DNA of 64,000 nucleotides from Sporosarcina sp. FSL W8-0480 (GCF_037963765.1 NZ_CP150166.1:2177501-2241500); one strand, 5' to 3'; counted from the first letter of the stretch, positions 53,563 to 62,391 are shown. A program made the numbers and translations. Notes: generated from the sequence alone by a model not told the origin.

Positions 53563-53690
53563 AAAATTAATGTACCCTACTATTATAGAGAATTAGGCTT
53601 TAATTGGCAATAAAAATGTTTGAAATAAACGGGTATGGATATAAGGAAAGAAACCATATTAAATACTAATGTAAACAGGAGGATTTCAAA

Positions 53691-54548
53691 ATGGATATGG
53701 AAAGAAGTTCATCAACAGAGAGATTTCAACCCTTAACATCCGTTTCAAGCGGTGTAGGACTAGAAGTAGCCCCAGATTTATATTGCTTTACAGTTCAAAT
53801 CGTTAATGTCGTATTTTACGGTAAAGCTGGTATTGGCAATGATTGGGTCCTCATTGATGCGGGTATGCCAAAGTCTGCAACGATGATTATAGAGGAAGCG
53901 GAAAAGCGTTTTGGAAATGGAAACCCACCAAAGGCAATTATCTTGACACATGCCCATTTTGACCATATCGGTGCATTGATTGATCTGTTGGAAGTTTGGG
54001 ATGTCCCTGTATATGCTCACTCATTGGAACTTCCTTATTTAACCGGACAAAAAAATTATCCGAAACCCGACACTTCGGTGGAAGGTGGCATGGTTGCCAA
54101 AATGTCGTTCATGTTCCCGAATGAGGGTATTAATATCGGGACAAAAGCACATGCACTTTCGGATGACCATACCATCCCCTTTATGCCAGATTGGAAATGG
54201 ATTCATACACCTGGTCACACTGAAGGTCATATTTCGATGTTCAGGAATAAAGACCATGCAATGATTGTCGGCGATGCATTTGTGACAGTAAAACAAGATG
54301 AGTTATATAAAGTTTTTACCCAGGAAAAAGAAATAAACGGACCTCCACGGTACTTAACTCCCGACTGGGAAACTTCAGAGCAATCCGTAAATATTTTAAA
54401 AGCACTAAATCCAAAAATCGCAATTACTGGGCATGGTGTACCTGCAGAAGGCCAGTGGTTGGAGGACAGCTTGGAAAAATTGGTATCTGAATTCAAATCC
54501 ATCGCGGTACCAGAATACGGGAAATTTGTAAATGATCAGATACAATAA
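53691..54548 (+). CDS. MBL-fold metallo-hydrolase
   Basis: A 285-residue metallo-beta-lactamase fold protein with THAHFDH (near 97-103), GHTEGH (about 176), an Asp in VGDAF and a final His in TGHG, so both metal sites are complete. The family includes thiolesterases such as glyoxalase II and quorum-quenching lactonases; a substrate cannot be assigned. CAGGAGG lies 8 nt before the ATG. A small gene follows in the same direction. Confidence 0.88.
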   Translation: MDMERSSSTERFQPLTSVSSGVGLEVAPDLYCFTVQIVNVVFYGKAGIGNDWVLIDAGMPKSATMIIEEAEKRFGNGNPPKAIILTHAHFDHIGALIDLLEVWDVPVYAHSLELPYLTGQKNYPKPDTSVEGGMVAKMSFMFPNEGINIGTKAHALSDDHTIPFMPDWKWIHTPGHTEGHISMFRNKDHAMIVGDAFVTVKQDELYKVFTQEKEINGPPRYLTPDWETSEQSVNILKALNPKIAITGHGVPAEGQWLEDSLEKLVSEFKSIAVPEYGKFVNDQIQ

Positions 54549-54571
54549 TTAAAGTTAGGATGGTAATTCAT

Positions 54572-54745
54572 ATGGATCATGTCGAAAGGGAAATAACGAA
54601 GCGTCAAAAAATCGCAAAAAGAAATGAAATGTATGAAGAAGTTGCACATGAATTTGCATCCCTTGGAGAATACAGGAATGCAGTAGTGAATGTCTATAAG
54701 AAAACAAAGCAGAAACAAAACGACGAAGATAAGCCTACATTATGA
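54572..54745 (+). CDS. Small basic helical protein (uncharacterised)
   Basis: A 57-residue highly charged protein (EREITKRQKIAKRNEMYEEV), predicted all-helical. GGATGG lies 8 nt before the ATG at 54572, 23 nt after the hydrolase gene. Probably co-transcribed with it. Not recognised. Confidence 0.5.
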   Translation: MDHVEREITKRQKIAKRNEMYEEVAHEFASLGEYRNAVVNVYKKTKQKQNDEDKPTL

Positions 54746-54780
54746 AAGGGCGTCCAGCGGAATTTCGCTGGTGCCCTTTC
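54744..54780. terminator. Bidirectional terminator, MBL operon and MOSC gene
   Basis: Stem GAAAGGGC..CCAGCG/CGCTGG..GCCCTTTC with a small internal bulge. The minus-strand MOSC gene ends inside it. Confidence 0.75.
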
Positions 54781-55486
54781 ATTCATTAGCTCCATATAAT
54801 CGTTTACCCGTATTTGATGATACGCCTTCCTCCAAACGCTTATTCAAAGTGTTTTTCCAACTGGTCGCCAGCCATTCACAAGCTGCAAGCGCCGCCGCTC
54901 TTTCTTTATTTTCCCTATCAATATGCATCACGTGATTACAATTTTCAATTGTCCATTCAGGTGCAGGCCGGTCTACTAATTTCGGCGTCTGTCCAGCTGA
55001 TACATATCCTTCTTTCAGAACACGGAAATACCATCCGGTCTTCCCTGAATCTTGAATGAGTAACGAAAGATCTTTTCTTTTAAATCTACGCGCAGGTTTC
55101 CAGCAAGGTTGTCTCGGTTGCGAAACTTGAATAACGACTTCGCCTATCTCATAAATATCTCCAATGCAAACTTCGTCTTCCAACATGTTGGCGAGTGATA
55201 GGTTCTCCCCCATTCCTCCTGCTTTCATAGCAGTCAAATCGAATTCAGCATGAAAGTATCCATAATGTTCACTTGGATAAGCGAATATAGCTTTTTCCGG
55301 ACCACCGTGATTTTTTAGGTCTGCTTGACCGTCCCCATCCAATCCATTTTTTCCAACCCAAACTCGTCCAGTTACTGGCTTTTTAAAAATTGCGCTTTCC
55401 CATTCCTTATCCATTGGATTTTTCGCATTTTTATCTCCGACTGTTTTTGGTTTGCCTACGAATATTTCTTTTATAATTCTATCCAA
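54779..55486 (-). CDS. MOSC-domain protein (YiiM-like)
   Basis: A 235-residue protein with a MOSC domain. The conserved Cys of the sulfur-carrier site is in SQPRQPCWKPARRF (about residue 130), and KNHGGPEKAIFAYPSEHY and GGMGENL are typical of the YiiM subfamily, whose E. coli member acts on N-hydroxylated compounds with molybdenum cofactor. The TTG at 55486 is chosen because GGGAG lies 6 nt upstream; the longer frame to 55561 is rejected. Linked loosely to the molybdenum enzyme FdhA nearby, inferred. Confidence 0.82.
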   Translation of the reverse strand: MDRIIKEIFVGKPKTVGDKNAKNPMDKEWESAIFKKPVTGRVWVGKNGLDGDGQADLKNHGGPEKAIFAYPSEHYGYFHAEFDLTAMKAGGMGENLSLANMLEDEVCIGDIYEIGEVVIQVSQPRQPCWKPARRFKRKDLSLLIQDSGKTGWYFRVLKEGYVSAGQTPKLVDRPAPEWTIENCNHVMHIDRENKERAAALAACEWLATSWKNTLNKRLEEGVSSNTGKRLYGANE

Positions 55487-55563
55487 ATATATCTCCCTCA
55501 CTCTTTCCTCATTTCGAAAATAATTAGAAAATTGCATTGCAATGATAAGCAATGCAAGCATGG

Positions 55564-56202
55564 TTAAAAGAAAGGTAACGTTAAAACGACAATAAAAATG
55601 ACGATAATAACCAAAATGATTATAGGTAATAAAATAACTAATATAGCTTTCCCTATAGATAATCTATGAACTTCGGAAATGGCAGCAATTAAAGCGACTA
55701 ACGACCATACCCCAATTGTCAAATTACCGATCATTGAAATGAATAACCAGCCAAAGTGACCAAATGTAAAGTCATAGTCACTCATAAAATTGCCTTGCCC
55801 CAAAATGAGTAGATCCGGAATCCAAATAAGTCCACCGATCACTAAAATTATTCCGGAAACCGCATAGGCAGTTTTGGTCTCTGAAAATGTTCCTGATCCA
55901 CCGAACATCTTTGAAATCATATAGTACAAACCGGATGCAACGTATAAACCAATGATACCTAAGAGTGGACCTGCAATCAGAGCGATTAAAAGGATTGTAC
56001 CTAAACTCAATGCATCCCCAAGATCATTGCTCATTGCTAAATCGAGAAAATGAACCAACCCAGCCAATGCGGCAATCAAGAAAATAAATTTATCGGTCTT
56101 ATATTCACTGACATATTGTACTGTTTTCCTTGGATGAAGCCAAACAGAAGTCCATGGATTTAGTTTCGGCTCTACATTTTTTTCTTCTTCAATATTCAGC
56201 AT
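55564..56202 (-). CDS. Yip1/DUF1282-like membrane protein
   Basis: A 212-residue protein whose N-terminal cytosolic segment (LNPWTSVWLHPRKTVQYV) is the Yip1-family start, followed by five or six membrane helices. The family is widespread in Bacilli with unknown function. GTGGGG precedes the ATG. Confidence 0.75.
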   Translation of the reverse strand: MLNIEEEKNVEPKLNPWTSVWLHPRKTVQYVSEYKTDKFIFLIAALAGLVHFLDLAMSNDLGDALSLGTILLIALIAGPLLGIIGLYVASGLYYMISKMFGGSGTFSETKTAYAVSGIILVIGGLIWIPDLLILGQGNFMSDYDFTFGHFGWLFISMIGNLTIGVWSLVALIAAISEVHRLSIGKAILVILLPIIILVIIVIFIVVLTLPFF

Positions 56203-56292
56203 GATAACCCCACTCTCTATTTTTACTTCGTTTCTCTATTTAAGTTACGAATAGATATTAACAAAGTTTCAAATAGTTTAAGAGAGTATGCG

Positions 56293-56443
56293 TAAAATGA
56301 GCGGTTTTTAGGATAAACGAGCGCTTTTGCAAATAAACGAGCGGATATCGGAATAAACGAGCGCTTCTACGAATAAACGAGCGGATATCGGAATAAACGA
56401 GCGCTTCTACGAATAAACGAGCGGATATCGGAATAAACGAGCG
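56293..56443. repeat. Array of 20-bp direct repeats, core ATAAACGAGCG (reverse complement of the first array)
   Basis: Seven perfect copies of ATAAACGAGCG start at 56313, 56333, 56353, 56373, 56393, 56413 and 56433, exactly 20 bp apart, plus a degenerate copy at 56293. The 9-nt remainders alternate between GATATCGGA and CTTCTACGA, giving a 40-bp higher-order period. It lies between the Yip1-like gene and the DUF1641 gene and is not coding. The core is the reverse complement of that in the 12884-13057 array. Confidence 0.93.
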
Positions 56444-56460
56444 CTCGCTATTGCTCCATC

Positions 56461-56940
56461 TTAATCTTCCAGTCCCTTACCCATCCCTTTCAGGAAATCC
56501 AGACCATATTTTACTGCACGATTAATATTTGGATCATTTAGTGCAGTCATCACTTGAAAAATGGATACTTTATCTCCATTCCCTTTATATAACTCAGCAT
56601 CTTGGATCCCCGACGCGATTGCTTTCTTTAAACTCTCGGTAACTTCGGGATTTATCGATGTTAAAATCCCCGCTGTATTCATTAAATTATTTATTAAATT
56701 CGTCATCGGTTCACGGGATACTTGACTCACAGCGATTCCCATTAGATCATCTTTTGCCTTCACCATTGCATTCATCGCATCAAGCACTCCCGCTTTATCC
56801 AATTCCGCAGTAAGTTCAAGGATTTTATTCAATGATTGCTGCTGTTCAGCAATTAACGTTTGAAGTTCATTCAATTTTTCTTGTTGCTGTTCTTCCTGAG
56901 TCAGTTGTTTTCTTTGAATGGATGTAATCGGTGCCGCCAT
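56461..56940 (-). CDS. DUF1641 protein, formate dehydrogenase partner
   Basis: A 159-residue helical protein with an N-terminal coiled coil (QEEQQQEKLNELQTLIAEQQ) and a DUF1641 core (DAMNAMVKAKDDLMGIAVSQ, MTNLINNLMNTAGIL, FLKGMGKGLED). In B. subtilis the DUF1641 proteins YjgD and YrhD are encoded beside formate dehydrogenase-like YjgC and YrhE, just as here. Its ATG is 5 nt after the fdhA stop codon, and GAGGGTG precedes it. Probably a stability or assembly partner, inferred. Confidence 0.82.
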   Translation of the reverse strand: MAAPITSIQRKQLTQEEQQQEKLNELQTLIAEQQQSLNKILELTAELDKAGVLDAMNAMVKAKDDLMGIAVSQVSREPMTNLINNLMNTAGILTSINPEVTESLKKAIASGIQDAELYKGNGDKVSIFQVMTALNDPNINRAVKYGLDFLKGMGKGLED

Positions 56941-56945
56941 TTTTG

Positions 56946-59900
56946 TCACCCTCTCTCCGGTTGATCTGTCAGATGCTGATAGCCTGGACGTGCCCACTTC
57001 CGTTCAACTTCCACACCATCTTGAGGGTACCGCTTTTTATTCCGATGATTATTGGCCGGCAACGGATTGTCGCCTTCCTTCCTCAATACTTCCATGCGTA
57101 CTTTCGTTTGCTTGTAAGCCGGCGTATTCGTCCGCTGATCTACCGCCGGACCTGTCAGGAAATTGATGGCCGATTCTTTTTTCACAGAGTTCATCGGCAA
57201 GAACAGTTCATTACCTTTAACGCGGTCCGTCACTACAACCGGTAATCTTAATGCTCCATGAGGAGATACAAGTCTTACGAGTGACCCGCTTAGGACGCCA
57301 CGCTCCTTCGCAAGTTCAGGAGAGACTTCGACAAATATTTCCGGTACTTTTGACTGGATACCATCCGATTTATTTGTCAAATTCCCTTCATGGAAGTGTT
57401 CAAGGATTCGCCCGTTATTAATATGCAAGTCGAACTCGGCAGGATATTCAACAGGTTCTACCCAATCTGACAGCGCAAATCGTGCTTTGCCATCTGGGAA
57501 ATTGAAACCATCCACGTACAGTAATGGTGTACTTGACCCATCCAAACTCCCCCATAAAAAGCTATCCCAGTTTTCCATATTGCTGTAATCAGCTTGACTG
57601 AATAAAGGTGATAGACTTGCCATTTCCGCGAATATTTCTCTTGGTCCAGCAAAATTCCAATCTGCTCCTAACCGCTTTGCAATCTCCTGAACGATCCACC
57701 AATCCGCCTTTGTATCACCTAATTCCGGCAATGCTTTGTAGAGGCGCTGAACCCTTCTTTCTGTATTCGTGAATGTCCCTTCCTTTTCTAATGAAGGAAC
57801 AGCTGGCAGGATAACATCAGCATACCTCGCAGTTCTTGAGAAGAAAATATCTTGGACGACTAAGAAGTCCAATTTGGACAGGACATCATGGACATAGTTG
57901 GAATTCGAGTCTACTAACGCCATATCTTCCCCTACGATATACATCGCTTTCATAATGCCATCGTCAACAGCATGAAGCATTTGAATATTATCCATTCCGG
58001 GCTTTTCGTCGATTTCAACTCCATAAGCTCGTTCAAACTTTGTGCGTGCTGTATCATCAGTGACATGCTGATAACCTGGCAACCATCCCGGAAGTGTGCC
58101 CATATCGCATGCTCCTTGGACGTTATTATGTCCCCTTAATGGATATGCACCGGCCCCAGGTCTACGGTAATTGCCTGTAGCAAGAAGGAGATTGGAAATA
58201 GCTGCGGAAGTATCAGATCCCCCTGTGTTTTGTGTGACGCCCATCCCCCATAAAATACATGTTCCGTCAGCATCACGGATCATTTCAGCGGTCTGCATCA
58301 ACTTTTCTTTCGAAACACCTGTAACATGTTGAGCGTATTCAAGCGTATATTTTTTCAGCACTTCTTTAAAATCATCAAAGTAATGCACATTTTCTTGGAT
58401 GAATGCCGCGTCGTGCCAACCTTGGTCAATCATATATTTTGTAACTGCCATAAGCCACACTTGGTCAGTCCCCTGCTTAGGACTAATGAATATATCGGAG
58501 CGTTCTGCCATCTCATGCTTACGCAAATCAGCTACTATCAGCTTCTGACCGTGCAATTTATGGGCACGTTTCACTCGAGTCGCTAAAACCGGATGGCCTT
58601 CTGCTGGGTTCGCTCCGATAATAATTACGAGTCCCGCTTTTGCAATATCTTTAATTGTACCTGCATCTCCACCCATGCCAACTGTTCTAAACAATCCGTC
58701 GGTCGCCGGTGATTGACAATAGCGAGAGCAGTTATCAACATTGTTTGTCTTGAAAACTTGTCTAGCCAGCTTTTGTATCAAGTAATTTTCTTCGTTCGTA
58801 ATTTTAGAAGATGAAATGACGCCAACACTGTCTTTGCCATGTTTTTTATGGATTGAACCGAGACGATCTGCTACAAGATCCAATGCCTCTTTCCATGATG
58901 CTTCTACAAATGTGTCGCCTTTACGAATAAGCGGTGTTGTCAGTCGTTCTTCGCTATTGACGAAATCCCATCCGAACTTCCCTTTCACGCATGTTGAAAT
59001 TGCATTAACTGGCGCTTCTGAAACTGGTTGAATCTTAAGGATTTTACGGTCCTTCGTCCATACTTCAAATGAACAACCAACACCACAGAACGTACAAACA
59101 GTTTTCGTCTTTTTAGTCCTTGTTTCACGCATCGCAGCTTCTGCATCGGAAATCGCCATAATTCCGCTATAACCGGGTTCTACATTTTTCACAAGGTCAA
59201 TCATCGGTGACAAAATTTCATCTTTCAAGTCCGTCATGAACCCTGCTTCACCTAACATTGATTTTTCCATCAATGCATTACATGGGCAAACCGTTACGCA
59301 ATGGCCGCAGCCGACACAGGACGAGTCGTTGATTTTGGCACCGCCATCCCATAGGACAATCGGACGGTCACGTTCCCAATCAATGCTTAGTGTTTCATTC
59401 ACCTGAAGATTTTGGCAGGCTTCTACGCATTGGCCGCAAGCGATGCATTGATTCGGGTCATATCGATAAAACGGGTGCGTAAAATCAACGCTGTCTTTTG
59501 AGCATTTTGGCTCGTATGGATATTTTTGTTCTTCGATTCCCATCATGTCGACAGTGTTATGTATTTTGCAGTTTCCATTGTTGTTGTCACAAACTGTGCA
59601 ATATAACAGATGGTTTTCAAGGATTCTATCCATTGCTTCTGTTTGCGCTTCTTTTGCGCGTGTTGAAGATAATTGTACGTCCATTCCATGGTCTGCTTTT
59701 GTTGAGCAAGCACGGACGAGACGGCCGTTTATTTCCACGATACATGTATCACAAGTCTCGATTGGGTCCACTTCGGGAAAATAACAAATTTGTGGATGCT
59801 CGATCTTCAGTTCGTTGATTACCTGCAGTACGGTCATGCCATCCGTGTAAGGATATGCTGTGCCGTTAATCCTAATCGACAATGTAAGCGCCGTTGCCAA
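56946..59900 (-). CDS. fdhA: Formate dehydrogenase alpha subunit, molybdopterin-dependent
   Basis: A 984-residue FdhA of the YjgC/YrhE type. An N-terminal 2Fe-2S domain (Cys39, 50, 53, 65) is followed by a Cys/His cluster region (Cys101, 104, 111), two 4Fe-4S motifs (Cys152/155/158/162 and 195/198/201/205), the molybdopterin-oxidoreductase 4Fe-4S site (Cys269/272/276/304) and the bis-MGD domain with Cys395 (NCSRYCQS) in the place of catalytic Sec/Cys. It oxidises formate to CO2. The present start can only be TTG at 59900, with just AAGG upstream, because a tnpB element has been inserted inside the original ATG (see 59899-61327). Confidence 0.93.
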   Translation of the reverse strand: MATALTLSIRINGTAYPYTDGMTVLQVINELKIEHPQICYFPEVDPIETCDTCIVEINGRLVRACSTKADHGMDVQLSSTRAKEAQTEAMDRILENHLLYCTVCDNNNGNCKIHNTVDMMGIEEQKYPYEPKCSKDSVDFTHPFYRYDPNQCIACGQCVEACQNLQVNETLSIDWERDRPIVLWDGGAKINDSSCVGCGHCVTVCPCNALMEKSMLGEAGFMTDLKDEILSPMIDLVKNVEPGYSGIMAISDAEAAMRETRTKKTKTVCTFCGVGCSFEVWTKDRKILKIQPVSEAPVNAISTCVKGKFGWDFVNSEERLTTPLIRKGDTFVEASWKEALDLVADRLGSIHKKHGKDSVGVISSSKITNEENYLIQKLARQVFKTNNVDNCSRYCQSPATDGLFRTVGMGGDAGTIKDIAKAGLVIIIGANPAEGHPVLATRVKRAHKLHGQKLIVADLRKHEMAERSDIFISPKQGTDQVWLMAVTKYMIDQGWHDAAFIQENVHYFDDFKEVLKKYTLEYAQHVTGVSKEKLMQTAEMIRDADGTCILWGMGVTQNTGGSDTSAAISNLLLATGNYRRPGAGAYPLRGHNNVQGACDMGTLPGWLPGYQHVTDDTARTKFERAYGVEIDEKPGMDNIQMLHAVDDGIMKAMYIVGEDMALVDSNSNYVHDVLSKLDFLVVQDIFFSRTARYADVILPAVPSLEKEGTFTNTERRVQRLYKALPELGDTKADWWIVQEIAKRLGADWNFAGPREIFAEMASLSPLFSQADYSNMENWDSFLWGSLDGSSTPLLYVDGFNFPDGKARFALSDWVEPVEYPAEFDLHINNGRILEHFHEGNLTNKSDGIQSKVPEIFVEVSPELAKERGVLSGSLVRLVSPHGALRLPVVVTDRVKGNELFLPMNSVKKESAINFLTGPAVDQRTNTPAYKQTKVRMEVLRKEGDNPLPANNHRNKKRYPQDGVEVERKWARPGYQHLTDQPERG

Positions 59901-59902
59901 AA

Positions 59903-60044
59903 CCTTATGAAACTCTGTAAGGTATGTTTAATTCTTGCTTCATCCTGTCCGATTTTGCCTAAGCTACTATCGTTTGGTTTGACAGTCCACAAGCGTAAAT
60001 TCGGATACAACGAACCCTACACATTAACAGTGTCTTCATGTTGA
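59903..60044 (-). ncRNA. Putative omega (right-end element) RNA region of tnpB
   Basis: In IS200/IS605 elements the guide RNA of TnpB covers the end of tnpB and the right end, and its 3' guide is the adjoining host DNA. Here the non-coding right end runs from the tnpB stop to the hairpin at 59903-59924 (ACCTTA/TAAGGT), preceded by GAAGCAAGAA. The predicted guide would be GGCAACGGCGCTTACATTGT, the first fdhA codons. Boundaries are inferred. Confidence 0.5.
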
Positions 60045-61166
60045 CTAAACTGTTAATCTTCCGTAGCTTGCTAAATTTAATGATGCATTTCTATCCCGAT
60101 CCATCCTTAATCCACATTCACATGAAAAAACACGATGAAACAGTTTCAGGTCTTTCTTAATCGTTCCACATGATGAACACATTTTGGAGGACGGGTAAAA
60201 ACGATCCGCTTTAGTGAATCCAATTCCATATTTTTCGCACTTATATTCCATTTGGCGAATGAACTCATGGAATTTCTGGTTTCCGATTGCTTTTGAAAGA
60301 TGACGATTTTTCATCATACCACTTACATTCAAGTCCTCCACCACAACTTTGCTTGGTTTGGTTTTCACGATAGCGTTCGTTGACTGGTGGATATGATTGT
60401 TTCGGATATTGGATAATCGCCTGTGTAGCAGTTGTATCTGCTTTTCGAGTTTTATAATGTTGCTCGTTTTGACGAAACGGTCTCCCTCCTTATTCATCTC
60501 GTATTTGCGTGATACGCTTCGTTGCAACCTCCGCAAGCGTTTCACGGTCTTGCTTATTTCTTTGGTTTTGTTGATATTCTTAAACACTTGACCGTCGGAA
60601 CAAACAGCCAACTCTTTAATCCCTAAGTCAATTCCAATGATTTCATCTGTTAGTTCCGGCTGTTCAAATTCCTGTTCAATCCCCACGGAAATATACCAAT
60701 ATTTATTGTCAAAACTAATTCTCGGATTGGTGTAAGAAACATCCATCGGAATTTGCTCACTTGTTTTTATCCACCCTACTTTTTCAATCAAAACAAGGTT
60801 TTTTTTAACCTTCAATTTAGCAGTATCATTATAAAAGGATAACTTTGATTTTTTACGACTTTTGAATTTGGGGTAACGTGCTTGTCCTTTGAAAAACATT
60901 TTATAAGCATTGCAAGCATCCTTTATCGCCTGTTTTGTAACATTATTTGATACGTCAAATAACCAATTAAATGCTTCCATTTGTTTAAGTTTTGTCAGTT
61001 CTTTCCGCAGGTCATTATTGGAAATGAACTTGTTTCCCTGCTCGAAGTTTTCCTGTTGTCTGTTTAACGTCCAATTATACGCCCATCTGGCAGTACCCAC
61101 AGACCTCCATAACTGTTTTTCTTGTTCATTAGTCGGTCGGAGTCTGATTTTCATTGATAGAATCAT
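60045..61166 (-). CDS. tnpB: RNA-guided endonuclease TnpB
   Basis: A 373-residue TnpB (transposon-encoded ancestor of Cas12). The RuvC residues appear intact: Asp180 (GIDLG), Glu277 (VVVEDLN) and Asp358 (DRDRNASLN). The zinc ribbon has Cys330, Cys333, Cys349 and Cys351 (CSSCG and CECG). The N-terminal region (RLRPTNEQEKQLWRSVGTAR) is typical. AAGGGG lies 9 nt before the ATG. It needs an omega RNA that would come from the region downstream of its stop codon. Confidence 0.95.
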   Translation of the reverse strand: MILSMKIRLRPTNEQEKQLWRSVGTARWAYNWTLNRQQENFEQGNKFISNNDLRKELTKLKQMEAFNWLFDVSNNVTKQAIKDACNAYKMFFKGQARYPKFKSRKKSKLSFYNDTAKLKVKKNLVLIEKVGWIKTSEQIPMDVSYTNPRISFDNKYWYISVGIEQEFEQPELTDEIIGIDLGIKELAVCSDGQVFKNINKTKEISKTVKRLRRLQRSVSRKYEMNKEGDRFVKTSNIIKLEKQIQLLHRRLSNIRNNHIHQSTNAIVKTKPSKVVVEDLNVSGMMKNRHLSKAIGNQKFHEFIRQMEYKCEKYGIGFTKADRFYPSSKMCSSCGTIKKDLKLFHRVFSCECGLRMDRDRNASLNLASYGRLTV

Positions 61167-61327
61167 TCTCTATAACCCCTTAATCATCCTAAAGCTTCAT
61201 TTGCCTTGTTGTTGCAATGGATTAGTCCTACAATAAATCTATTTTCCTTAATTCTCCTATTATGTTCTCACGAGATGATTGAGTTCTTTTACAAGATAAA
61301 TTGTAACCGCTTTCCACAGGATATGCC

Positions 61328-61345
61328 ATGAACCCCCTCCTTTTT
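61328..61345 (-). promoter_or_regulatory. Orphaned translation start region of fdhA
   Basis: AAGGAGGGGG-TTC-AT(G) on the minus strand at the left border of the tnpB element. It is the ribosome binding site and first two bases of the start codon that belonged to fdhA before insertion. The remaining 61346-61516 interval, AT-rich, should hold the divergent fdhA and fdhD promoters. Confidence 0.75.
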
Positions 61346-61516
61346 ACTGAATAAAAATTTCTCCAATTCTATTACTTATAGTATAGATTAAAGAAAATTA
61401 TTATACAACGTGTCCTAATCTAACATTTAATATTATTCGGTTAACTATTTATCCATTTTAATAGTATTATAGATGTATACGCTTTAATTTAGTACAGTTT
61501 CAGGGAGGCTTGCGCG

Positions 61517-62305
61517 GTGGAACAGCTTCATAAACGGAAGGTTTTCCGTTTTTCGAAAGGACAAATGGAAGAAAAAATAGATTCGATAGCAGTGGAATAT
61601 CCGATAACAATCCGGATTAACGATAAAGAATTTATGACAATCGTCTGTACGCCAGAGTACGTTGAGGATATGGTTGTTGGATTCCTTGTATCTGAAGGCG
61701 TCATCCCGAAATCCGAGTCTATCCAGGAAATTTGGATGCAAGAAGAGACAGGGGTTGTCCATATAAAAACTGAGCAACACTTTCCTTTTTACGAAAAAAT
61801 GTTGAACAAAAGGTATATCACCTCTTGTTGCGGAATGAGCAGACAAGCTTTTGTCTTTGCGCATGACGCACTTACAGCTAAAGAAATGACATCCGTTAAT
61901 GTACAACTTACACCCGAACAATGCTTTTCATTAATGGAAGAAATGGAACAGTCCGCAGAAATGTTCCGCCACACGGGCGGTGTTCATAATGCAGCCCTTT
62001 GTGATCCTAACGGGCTTTTGCTTTCAAGGATGGATATCGGAAGGCATAATGCCCTTGATAAAATTTACGGTCATTGTCTACGAAATAATATTTCTGTTGA
62101 TGGCAAGGTGATTGCATTCAGCGGCCGGATTTCTTCGGAGATCCTCTTAAAAGTAGCCAAAATCGGCTGTGAAATCGTCCTATCCAAATCAGCCCCAACC
62201 GAACTTGCCTTGGAACTTGCCGAAGAATTAGGAATAACTACAGTAGGCTTCATCCGGGGGCAATCTTTCAATCTTTATACACATCCCGAACGGATTAGAA
62301 TATAA
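61517..62305 (+). CDS. fdhD: Formate dehydrogenase accessory sulfurtransferase
   Basis: A 262-residue FdhD. It transfers sulfur from a cysteine desulfurase to the molybdenum cofactor that is inserted into formate dehydrogenase. The active-site region is TSCCGMSRQAF (about residues 102-112), where the second Cys of the E. coli CxxC is Ser, while a Cys-Cys pair is present; HTGGVHNAALCD, IGRHNALDKIYG and FSGRISSEIL are family motifs. GTG start at 61517, 8 nt after AGGGAGG. Divergent from fdhA, with the tnpB element now between them. Confidence 0.93.
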   Translation: MEQLHKRKVFRFSKGQMEEKIDSIAVEYPITIRINDKEFMTIVCTPEYVEDMVVGFLVSEGVIPKSESIQEIWMQEETGVVHIKTEQHFPFYEKMLNKRYITSCCGMSRQAFVFAHDALTAKEMTSVNVQLTPEQCFSLMEEMEQSAEMFRHTGGVHNAALCDPNGLLLSRMDIGRHNALDKIYGHCLRNNISVDGKVIAFSGRISSEILLKVAKIGCEIVLSKSAPTELALELAEELGITTVGFIRGQSFNLYTHPERIRI

Positions 62306-62352
62306 TCCCTAACTTTAAAAGAAATCAACGGTCTTCCAAGCATTTACAGATA

Positions 62353-62391
62353 AAAAAGCTGTCCAGTGAATAAATCACAAGGACAGCTTTA
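62353..62391. terminator. Terminator between fdhD and the oxidase cluster
   Basis: Stem AAAGCTGTCC/GGACAGCTTT with T-rich flanks on both strands. Confidence 0.85.

Larger units (their letters stand above)
59899..61327 (-). mobile_element. tnpB-only IS200/IS605-type element (IS1341-like) inserted in the fdhA start codon
   Basis: An element of about 1,429 bp containing tnpB and no tnpA. On the minus strand the DNA to its left reads AAGGAGGGGGTTCAT followed by GGCATATCC; on its right CATAAGGTTTT is followed by GGCAACGGCG. Joining the two flanks gives a ribosome binding site, ATG and GCA ACG GCG, which is exactly the fdhA reading frame. The junction has a GGCA microhomology, so the borders may shift by 4 nt. 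TTCAT directly before the left end fits the pentanucleotide target motifs of this family. The right end has a hairpin ACCTTA/TAAGGT just before the border. No target duplication is expected or seen. Confidence 0.85.

Noticed and set aside
53590..53640. Sigma-B promoter before the MBL hydrolase gene (GTTTGA and GGGTAT)
   Set aside because: The two boxes are only 7 nt apart; the spacing needed is 12-15 nt.
60045..61166. Domesticated TnpB used for host regulation
   Set aside because: Intact element borders and all nuclease residues favour an ordinary mobile element; nothing shows a host role.
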